From Synechococcus sp. PCC 7336 (GTDB lineage: Bacteria; Cyanobacteriota; Cyanobacteriia; Thermostichales; PCC-7336): a DNA stretch of 64,000 nt. A program made the translations under genes and the position numbers. Position 1 is the stretch's first letter, and each line of letters begins with the position of its first letter. Of the stretch, positions 54,892 to 62,167 are shown piece by piece. Under the pieces are notes generated by a model, which saw nothing but the letters and a program-made list of their open reading frames with translations, was not told the origin of the DNA and searched no databases. The stretch lies in NCBI RefSeq assembly GCF_000332275.1, contig NZ_CM001776.1, positions 3,718,008-3,782,007 of the forward strand, written 5' to 3'.

Positions 54892-56451
54892 TCAGTCCCC
54901 CCCATCCGCATGGCTGGGAACGAACACTTTTGCCGTGGGCTCGAACACTGACATGACCTCGTCGTTTTTGGCCTTTAATGCCTCCTGGGCGGCTTCGCAA
55001 GCATCTGCTTGGCTCAGTCCTTGCACAGAACGCTGATAGAAGCGATCGATGGTGTGGCAGCCAACCGGCAATTCCAGATAGGCCCCGAGGCATTCATTGC
55101 AGTAGGTGCAGGGGCGATCGGAAATGTCTAGACCTTTGGCGAAATAGTTGTTCACCAGATCGTTATTGGCCACCAACATGCGGGCCATGCTGACGGCATC
55201 GGTGTATCCCTCCTGAATGGCTTTGTTGATGAAGGAAGCCTGCTGGAAACCGCCCGTAGTGATGATGGGAATTTCCTGCAACACTTCTTTGACCGCTTTG
55301 GCATCTCGCAACACCGTCCCCTGGTGGCGCTGCAGCAGGGCATTGACTTCCTCTGCCGAGACATGTTCTTGGAAAAACTTATCCAGCATGTCAGATGTAA
55401 TCTCGTTGCCGCTGAAGGGCTGTTTGTATTTGCTTCCCACTTTCTTCGGCAAGCGATTCCACAGCAGTTGAAACAGGGGGCGCAGGAACCTGTAGCGGAA
55501 GAGAAGGAAGTTGCGGAAGCTGGCGAATCCCCCACTGGAAACCATGGTGTCGTAGGTGTAGCGCAGCATCTCGAACGGAAAGGGACCGGAGGGCAAGAGT
55601 GGATGGGGGAAAGTGCTGCCTCGGGAGACGTGAATGGCATCGATGCCGTCTTCTTCCAGCCATTGACAGATCTGCAGGCTGTCATCGACGGAGTTTCCAG
55701 CATGCCCCCAGGGGGGAATAATGTTGTTGTATTCGCGGATGCTGATTTTGGCTTGAAAGTGGAAGTCGGAACCCACCACATTGCGAACGGCCCCAACAAT
55801 TTCTTTGAGGAACTGATAGCGACCCTTGAGGTCGCCGCCGTATTTATCGGTGCGGCGGTTGATGCCGGCACTGAGAAACTGGTTGATCAAATAGCCGTGG
55901 GAGCTGTGTAACTCGATCCCATCCAGCCCTGCCTCTTTCGCGCGCCCTGCAGCACTGGCAAAGTCCCGCACAATGTTCTCTACCTCAGCCAAGCTCATCA
56001 GATTGGCTGGCAACCCATTAATCTGATCCGCCTGCCCGGTCGTGCTGGGGGCAGGTTTGGGCTGAATGGCTTTCGATCTGGGATCGATGGTGGTATTCTC
56101 CACACCTTCAATGTCGCGCTGGCGACCCGAGTGACTGAGTTGAATGATGTATTTGCAACCGTGTTGGCGGACGGTTTCGCCAATTGTCTTCCAGAAGGGA
56201 ATCAAGCGATCTGCGTGAATCGTAGACACCTGGGGGGTAATGCGACCTTCGATCGAAACGGGGACGTAGGAAGAGATAATCGCCCCCACGCCCCCTTTGG
56301 CAAATTTGTTTTCCCAATTGACGCGAGCTTGGTTCCCCGAGCCGTCGTAGTTATCCCATCGACCCGTTACGCTGGAGCGAAAGACACGATTTTTAACCGT
56401 AAGATGGCGAAACTCAATCGGATCCAAAACAGTCTTGCTGTTGCTCATCAT
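54892..56451 (-). CDS. Old-yellow-enzyme-like flavin oxidoreductase with Fe-S motif and insertion
   Basis: The 519-residue protein has the NADH:flavin oxidoreductase TIM barrel: LSHSGR, GIELHSSHGYLINQFLS, NRRTDKYGG, SRGST and ITTGGF. A cysteine cluster C448xxC451xxC454 and C465 resembles the 4Fe-4S site of 2,4-dienoyl-CoA reductases. Between about 285 and 390 lies a roughly 100-residue insertion with an aromatic, membrane-like stretch (FASFRNFLLFRYRFLRPLFQ). Known relatives reduce activated C=C bonds, including the plant OPDA reductases of jasmonate synthesis. Here an oxidised fatty acid is the plausible substrate. Confidence 0.88.
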   Translation of the reverse strand: MMSNSKTVLDPIEFRHLTVKNRVFRSSVTGRWDNYDGSGNQARVNWENKFAKGGVGAIISSYVPVSIEGRITPQVSTIHADRLIPFWKTIGETVRQHGCKYIIQLSHSGRQRDIEGVENTTIDPRSKAIQPKPAPSTTGQADQINGLPANLMSLAEVENIVRDFASAAGRAKEAGLDGIELHSSHGYLINQFLSAGINRRTDKYGGDLKGRYQFLKEIVGAVRNVVGSDFHFQAKISIREYNNIIPPWGHAGNSVDDSLQICQWLEEDGIDAIHVSRGSTFPHPLLPSGPFPFEMLRYTYDTMVSSGGFASFRNFLLFRYRFLRPLFQLLWNRLPKKVGSKYKQPFSGNEITSDMLDKFFQEHVSAEEVNALLQRHQGTVLRDAKAVKEVLQEIPIITTGGFQQASFINKAIQEGYTDAVSMARMLVANNDLVNNYFAKGLDISDRPCTYCNECLGAYLELPVGCHTIDRFYQRSVQGLSQADACEAAQEALKAKNDEVMSVFEPTAKVFVPSHADGGD

Positions 56452-56625
56452 TCGTTATCCTTATTCAATTAAAACGGTAAGGATTGCGGTCCGTACTGAC
56501 CTCCAGAAGTCTCTAAAATTGCGATATGGCAGGCGATCGCCGAGACCGCCTCAGCTCGCTCCAGTATAAAGAAATAGCGATCGGACCACCTCACTGACAA
56601 TAGGGTGCGATTTGGAGATTGCCGT

Positions 56626-57552
56626 TTATTCATCTTTGAAACGTTGATGGCGGAAGAATAGCCGATAGTCTCCATAAAATGAAGATACGAATTTTGAAGT
56701 CGAGAGCAACTCTCCAATGGGTTTTGCCTTGTTGCGATACTCGTCTGAGTTTCCTTCGCTGTCACCTACCTCTCGCGGATCGACAGCATGCACGGTAAAT
56801 AACAGCGTATCGGGGGCGAGGGTTGCCAAGTCGTTTCTAAAGTCTCGACCGGATTCTTTTGGAAAGGCGATCGCGGGGTTGGGCACGAGAAAGAGTTCTC
56901 TGGGATAGATCGGCTGAGCAACCGTTTGTCCAAAGCGATCGACCTCCGCCAGATCTCGGACGTATAACTTGGTAGGATAGCGGGTCACCCTTCTAAAAAT
57001 GAGGTTGATCAGTCGAGGACCAATCTCATTCACAACTGGAACAATGGTGGAGAATTCATTCGCCAAGATATTGTGGTTATCCCCTTGACCGGTCAGCGAC
57101 ACCAGCGCGGAAAAGTTTTCCGAGTGCTTGCGATCCACAAACAGCTTGAGGGCTAGGCCCGGGGCAAAGGGGCGATCGGACGGATCGCGCGTGACGGAGA
57201 GTCTGATTAAGCCGTAGTCTGCTCCTGAAAAGACACCGGTAAAAGGATTCCCACTGGCGGCCACAAACTTAACTTTAGCAACAGCACCGTGGGCGTGAAT
57301 TGCCTTTTTCCAGTTTTTGGGGGCTTCATCCGCCTGCAGGTCCATTTTCTTGCTCAACGCCGTGAAAAACAGACCGGGAATGTCAATTTTTTCCAATGGA
57401 GGCAAGGAAGAATACTGAGACGGAAGAATCCTCTCCTGCCACAAAAATTCTTGTTTCTTCTGCGCACTCCACGACTGATAGTCCGAGGGCAGAGGATCGA
57501 ATTGCACCGGATTCTGCAGATATTGCTGCATTCTTTCTAGAAGGCCGGACAT
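56626..57552 (-). CDS. Catalase-like heme protein (y4iL-like)
   Basis: The 308-residue protein is about half the size of a catalase. KKAIHAHGAVAKVKF aligns with the catalase distal-histidine segment (VHAKGAGAFG), GLALKLFVDRKHSENF with the following strand, and QGDNHNILANEFST with the distal asparagine region. The C-terminal SFYGDYRLFFRHQRF recalls the R-x3-Y proximal ligand helix. Catalase-related proteins of this size in cyanobacteria and corals convert lipoxygenase hydroperoxides to allene oxides or related products, sometimes fused to a lipoxygenase. Being first in the lipoxygenase operon makes this role likely. Confidence 0.78.
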   Translation of the reverse strand: MSGLLERMQQYLQNPVQFDPLPSDYQSWSAQKKQEFLWQERILPSQYSSLPPLEKIDIPGLFFTALSKKMDLQADEAPKNWKKAIHAHGAVAKVKFVAASGNPFTGVFSGADYGLIRLSVTRDPSDRPFAPGLALKLFVDRKHSENFSALVSLTGQGDNHNILANEFSTIVPVVNEIGPRLINLIFRRVTRYPTKLYVRDLAEVDRFGQTVAQPIYPRELFLVPNPAIAFPKESGRDFRNDLATLAPDTLLFTVHAVDPREVGDSEGNSDEYRNKAKPIGELLSTSKFVSSFYGDYRLFFRHQRFKDE

Positions 57553-57621
57553 AATTTTCTTTTATTTTAAGGTTCTTGAAATCTTACTAAAAAAGTCTTT
57601 ACAGTTGGTAAGGCCCTCCTG

Positions 57622-57669
57622 CATTGCCAAGCAATGACTAAAGCTTAATCTGCAAAAGTTTTGTAAACT
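57622..57669. promoter_or_regulatory. Candidate operator dyads in the divergent promoter
   Basis: CATTGC-CAA-GCAATG (57622-57636) and AGTTT-TGT-AAACT (57657-57669, flanked by CTGCA and TGCAG-like bases) lie between the catalase-like and alpha-dioxygenase-like genes. They could be binding sites of a regulator controlling both. No regulator gene is adjacent. Seen by eye only. Confidence 0.35.
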
Positions 57670-57835
57670 GCAGGTCAGTTTTCACAATATTTGTAGGATA
57701 TCATTGACCCACAAACCGATCAAGTCATTGAAGGTTGCCCAGATCGAGTTATTGGCATTGACTCGATCGCATCTTTGGTTGATTCGTTTTTAGATTCTGC
57801 TTCATCTCGGTTGCGCTCTAGGATGATTTTTAATT

Positions 57836-59590
57836 ATGGCTAAACGCCCCTGGCACCAACAGCCACTTTTGTTTGCTCTGCTGAAGTTACGAGAGTTTCG
57901 CAATAATTTGCGTCGAGACAACTTACACGACACCTCTCAGTTTCCCGATCGCGACAAACTCCCCAAGCCTGCGGCGACGAATGGCAAGGGGCATTTAAAG
58001 GCCCGCACGCCCGATGGCAGTTACAACGATCCAGACAGTCCAGAAATGGGCATGGCAGGAACGCGCTTCGGTCGCAACGTACCGCTGGCCGATGCGTTTC
58101 CCGATAAAGACAAGCTGCTGACCCCCAATCCGCGCGTGTTGAGCCGCAAGCTGATGACGCGAGAGGAGTTTGTGCCGGCAACCATTGTCAACTTACTGGC
58201 TGCCCCGTGGATTCAGTTTCAAAACCACGATTGGATGTCCCACGGCGACAACCAGCCCAATAATAAAGTCGAAATTCCTTTGGAGGAAGACGATCCGTGG
58301 CCGCAGGAGCATCGGCCCCTTGCAATTAAGAAAACCTTAGAAGATGAATCCCGAGATCCGAACGACACTTCGAACCCGCCCAGCTTTATCAATGAAGTGA
58401 CCCACTGGTGGGATGGTTCCCAAATCTACGGCAGCGATCGCGAGACGGTTGAAAAACTGCGCTCCCACGTGGATGGCAAGCTAACGATCGAGGACAATGG
58501 CCTGCTGCCGCTCGATCCCGAGCTGGGCATCGATTCGACCGGGTTTAATGACAACTACTGGATCGGTCTGAGCCTTTTGCACACGCTGTTTGTCAAAGAG
58601 CACAATACCATTTGCGATCGCCTCAAGCAGAAATATTCCAACATGAGCGACGACGAGCTGTTCGACAAAGCTCGCCTGATTAATGCTGCCCTGATGGCCA
58701 AGATCCACACTGTCGAATGGACTCCGGCCATTTTGCCGCATCCAGCCACTGTGGCAGCTTTGAATGCCAACTGGTATGGATTGCTCGGTCAAAAATTCAA
58801 AAACTTCATCGGCCGCATTGGCGATAGCGAGGCCCTCAGCGGCATTATCGGTTCCTCCACCGACCAATTCGGTGCCCCTTATTACTTGACTGAGGAGTTT
58901 GTCTCCGTTTATCGCCTGCACCCCTTGATTCCCGATGACTATGATTTCCGTTCTTTAGATGGCGATCGTACTGTCCTCCAAAAAAACTTTTTCGAGATCT
59001 CCGGCAATCGTGCTCGAGCTGTGGTGGAACAGGTGGGCATGGACGATCTGTTTTACTCGTTTGGTACTGCCTATCCGGGAGCCATCACTCTGCACAACTA
59101 TCCCAAGTTTTTGCAGCAGTTCGCGAAGGATAATGGCGAAGTGTTCGACCTGGCTGCAGTCGATATTTTGCGCGATCGCGAGCGCGGCGTACCGCGATAC
59201 AACCGCTTCCGCGAGTTACTGGGTCGCGGCAAAGTGAAATCCTTTGATGAAATCACCAGCAATCCCACTTGGGCCAGCGAGCTTAAGGAGTTGTACAACA
59301 ACGACATCGATAGCATCGATCTGATGGTGGGCATGTTTGCGGAAGATCTGCCGGATGGCTTTGGCTTCAGCGACACTGCCTTTCGCATCTTTATTTTGAT
59401 GGCGTCGCGCCGCTTGAAGAGCGATCGCTTCTTCACCAAAGACTACACGGCGGAGGTCTACACCCAGTTGGGATTGGAGTGGATCGATAAGACCAGTATG
59501 CTGGACGTGCTCGAGCGCCACTATCCGGCCCTCGCCCCCTGTCTTGAAGGGGTGGAGAATGCCTTCGCCCCCTGGAAGCGGGCTGCGTAA
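57836..59590 (+). CDS. Heme peroxidase of the fatty-acid alpha-dioxygenase type
   Basis: The 584-residue protein belongs to the animal-type heme peroxidase / cyclooxygenase superfamily and is closest in motifs to plant alpha-dioxygenase. Distal histidine H131 is in QFQNHDWMSH. WWDGSQIYGSD, HNTICDRLK and AKIHTVEWTPAIL are shared features. EFVSVYRLHPLIP holds the catalytic tyrosine Y359 three residues before proximal histidine H362, the spacing used by alpha-dioxygenases. These enzymes add O2 to the alpha carbon of fatty acids. There is no signal peptide. It is divergent from the lipoxygenase operon across 283 bp. Confidence 0.88.
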   Translation: MAKRPWHQQPLLFALLKLREFRNNLRRDNLHDTSQFPDRDKLPKPAATNGKGHLKARTPDGSYNDPDSPEMGMAGTRFGRNVPLADAFPDKDKLLTPNPRVLSRKLMTREEFVPATIVNLLAAPWIQFQNHDWMSHGDNQPNNKVEIPLEEDDPWPQEHRPLAIKKTLEDESRDPNDTSNPPSFINEVTHWWDGSQIYGSDRETVEKLRSHVDGKLTIEDNGLLPLDPELGIDSTGFNDNYWIGLSLLHTLFVKEHNTICDRLKQKYSNMSDDELFDKARLINAALMAKIHTVEWTPAILPHPATVAALNANWYGLLGQKFKNFIGRIGDSEALSGIIGSSTDQFGAPYYLTEEFVSVYRLHPLIPDDYDFRSLDGDRTVLQKNFFEISGNRARAVVEQVGMDDLFYSFGTAYPGAITLHNYPKFLQQFAKDNGEVFDLAAVDILRDRERGVPRYNRFRELLGRGKVKSFDEITSNPTWASELKELYNNDIDSIDLMVGMFAEDLPDGFGFSDTAFRIFILMASRRLKSDRFFTKDYTAEVYTQLGLEWIDKTSMLDVLERHYPALAPCLEGVENAFAPWKRAA

Positions 59591-59612
59591 TCTCAACAGC
59601 AAAGATTTACCA

Positions 59613-59637
59613 CCCTCTTCTTTCCTTAAGGAGAGGG
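59613..59637. terminator. Possible bidirectional terminator
   Basis: CCCTCT (59613-59618) and AGAGGG (59632-59637) pair, with CCTTAAGG within the loop. A T6 run follows at 59645-59650. It lies between convergent alpha-dioxygenase-like and methyltransferase genes. Confidence 0.4.
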
Positions 59638-59681
59638 ATATGCATTTTTTGGAGTGAACAAGGTTATTTGATGACACGGAA

Positions 59682-60806
59682 TCATTTAGGAGTCATAACG
59701 AGGTCTACTTCTCCTGGTTTCTTCGATGTGTCGCCATATAAGGCTGTCTGGGTCTGGCCTTTCACTGGGCGTTTTTCTTCTCGCAGCTCTTTATACGGAA
59801 AGGCTATCTGCAGTGCTTCGATAGTGGCAGAGAGCGTAAACTTACGGGCATCAGTACGGACTATAACCATAGAATCATCGCTCATGCGCTTGGCTGCTCC
59901 ACCGAACACGCTAGCCAGAAGTTCGCGGTAGTCTGACTGCGACTCGAATTTCCTCTGCCATCTACCCCCTCGACGTTTTGGCGAGGGGCGCTGACCAAGC
60001 ATCCATAGTCGTAGCCATTGGTCGCAATGGTAATTGGTGACACCATAATAGGGTGGCGATGTGAACAAGAGATCGAAGGGTTCTGTAATTGCTCGCCACT
60101 GGTAATTCGAACTGAGCAGACGAACACTGTCTCCAAGCAGAACATCTCCCACAAGTTCTGGTCTGCCCTTCTTGTATCGCCAAACGATCCGCTGCTCTAA
60201 AAAAGCAACTGGATCCACATCAGGTGGTCCCATTCCGCGCTCAGCCCACCACCGCACAGAATAATCAGGAGCCATCGCTTTACTATCCCGCATCTGATTC
60301 GATAGTGATGAAGAACGCCTACCGTGGAGGGAAACAAGGATAAACGCCATTAACGTGCGATCTACCTTGCTCTCACGAGCTCTCCATCGCAGACTCTCGC
60401 GAGCAGCCAGTAAGAAGCGCAACACGGCAGGGGAATAGGCCCACTCGAAGAATGTAGGTAAGTTTGCTCGCCCTATATCTATTCTCTCGAATTCGATCTC
60501 GCGCAGACGCTTAAGGACTCGTGCTTGAGTTGCTGGATGAAGCTTGACTGAGCTATATAGCCACCCCACGGGGTTGATTTCAATCCCGCATCCAGTGCGT
60601 CCCTTTGCTGCAGCGGCGAATATACTGGACCCTCGACCCACAAATGGATCGAGAATGCGGTCACCAGGCTGCGTATAAGTTTCGATTACATCATATGCGA
60701 AGTCCAGCGGAAACATCGCGTAGTAAGGACCGACTCCGGCCCAGCGGTCTATGGCTGTCTGAAATTTACGCGGTCGGCGTTTTGGAATATCAATATTGAC
60801 CTCCAT
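59682..60806 (-). CDS. DNA methyltransferase of the HerA/NurA cassette
   Basis: The 374-residue protein has the SAM-binding motif I DPFVGRGSS at about residue 53-61, preceding the catalytic motif IV TSPPYYGVTNY around 240-255, so the order is I then IV. It is an amino (N4-cytosine or N6-adenine) methyltransferase of unknown specificity. The ATG at 60806 overlaps the NurA stop (TGATG). Co-transcribed downstream of HerA and NurA, it probably marks self DNA so that the nuclease spares it. Confidence 0.88.
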   Translation of the reverse strand: MEVNIDIPKRRPRKFQTAIDRWAGVGPYYAMFPLDFAYDVIETYTQPGDRILDPFVGRGSSIFAAAAKGRTGCGIEINPVGWLYSSVKLHPATQARVLKRLREIEFERIDIGRANLPTFFEWAYSPAVLRFLLAARESLRWRARESKVDRTLMAFILVSLHGRRSSSLSNQMRDSKAMAPDYSVRWWAERGMGPPDVDPVAFLEQRIVWRYKKGRPELVGDVLLGDSVRLLSSNYQWRAITEPFDLLFTSPPYYGVTNYHCDQWLRLWMLGQRPSPKRRGGRWQRKFESQSDYRELLASVFGGAAKRMSDDSMVIVRTDARKFTLSATIEALQIAFPYKELREEKRPVKGQTQTALYGDTSKKPGEVDLVMTPK

Positions 60807-62164
60807 CAAGTTTCCTCTTCCGCCATGAGACTCTTAGCGAGTTGCTCAAGTACTTCTCTGCCTAGGTTAAGTGGAATCGCAGCCTCGGCATGAGCGGAGA
60901 TAAGTGGAGAGACCGCATTGGGAAAGCGAGCCGAGAACGTTGCGTCGAGAAGACTCATGGCATCGGCAAGGCGCGGGAAATGACTTGGATCCCTGCGTGA
61001 TAAATCCCGCGACGCATCTGTCAGGAAGGGAAGCGAGGCAACGATTCGAGCGCCTGAGGCCGTTTTGTAGAAGAGCTTGCGTCCGAAATACGTGTCCTGA
61101 CCAAACGGCTTGTCGCCGAGCGCTATATGATTTCGGATGTATTCATTTGTGAGGAGTACTGCCGTCTGAGGCTCGAAGCGCCTTTTCCCATTCACACGGC
61201 TCACAGGAGCATCCAGAACTTCGTAGTGATCTACGAATGCGCCACTTTTCTCTACACCGACAAGCAATAGATCCTTGCCAATCACTTGCCGCGCAGCCCC
61301 ATTAATCCGCTTCAATTCCTGATAGATGGCGCGACTGAGCCAAGCAGGATGCCCAAAAACCGCAAGTGGCCCATCCAGAACGATACCGAGGTTTCTGAGC
61401 AGCCGAAAGCGCCGGGGTTTACGCTCTATCCATCGAAGGAAATTAACAGCCCACACCCTCTCCCAGACCTGCATTGCCTCTGCAAACATTGCTCCGCTTG
61501 ACCCATTTGGATTCAGCCCTTCATGAATGCGTAGGGCATCGGTGGAGTACCAAATCCTTTGTTGTTCGCATTTGCAGTGGGTATCTCCTGATGAAGGAGC
61601 ATAGGTGGCATCAGTCGGACAATCATCATAGGGACACTGTTGAGGGCGCTCGCTGGGTTTATAAGCCAAAAGGGCCTCGTAGGTTTCAAGTAGCGTTTCT
61701 CCGTCTGAAAGCGGGCGCTTTTCAAGGATCGACTCAAAGAACACGCGGCGGAAAGATGCTTTGGGTGTTGGCTCACTGTCTACAACGACATTGCAACCAG
61801 GAAGCGCGCAGTCGATACTACCTGGCTCTTCCGTTCTGCGCGATGCCAGAGGGTTTACTGGACGGCTCCGGTCTAGTTCGCGCTGCTTCTTGACGTCTAA
61901 AATAACTGAAGCAACCGTAATGTAGGCTAGTTCGGCCCCTGGATATCCATTCTCAACAGGTAGTTGGTGATAGCTACCGTCTACGGCAAGGAGAAGATCG
62001 GGTAACCATCCGCTCGGCTTTACGTCGGCAATGAGTGGTTTTACATCTACCTGTTCTCCATCTGACACCCGTTTCTTACACCGTCTAACGATACTCTGAA
62101 CGCGATCGCTATTCGCAATCCGAGCTAGTGGCTTATATCCAGCAAATTCTCCTTTGTAGGGCAT
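60806..62164 (-). CDS. NurA-like nuclease with cysteine-rich insertion
   Basis: The 452-residue protein has the NurA opening motif LLAVDGSYHQ (59-68, acidic metal-binding residue) and the late LLTNEYIRNHI and SLPFLTDASR regions. NurA nucleases work with HerA in DNA end processing. Between residues 119 and 199 lies an insertion with C119/C124, C177/C182 and C197/C199 that could form zinc-binding modules. The gene starts 3 bp after HerA ends and its stop overlaps the methyltransferase start, so all three are coupled. Confidence 0.82.
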   Translation of the reverse strand: MPYKGEFAGYKPLARIANSDRVQSIVRRCKKRVSDGEQVDVKPLIADVKPSGWLPDLLLAVDGSYHQLPVENGYPGAELAYITVASVILDVKKQRELDRSRPVNPLASRRTEEPGSIDCALPGCNVVVDSEPTPKASFRRVFFESILEKRPLSDGETLLETYEALLAYKPSERPQQCPYDDCPTDATYAPSSGDTHCKCEQQRIWYSTDALRIHEGLNPNGSSGAMFAEAMQVWERVWAVNFLRWIERKPRRFRLLRNLGIVLDGPLAVFGHPAWLSRAIYQELKRINGAARQVIGKDLLLVGVEKSGAFVDHYEVLDAPVSRVNGKRRFEPQTAVLLTNEYIRNHIALGDKPFGQDTYFGRKLFYKTASGARIVASLPFLTDASRDLSRRDPSHFPRLADAMSLLDATFSARFPNAVSPLISAHAEAAIPLNLGREVLEQLAKSLMAEEET

Positions 62165-62167
62165 CGG

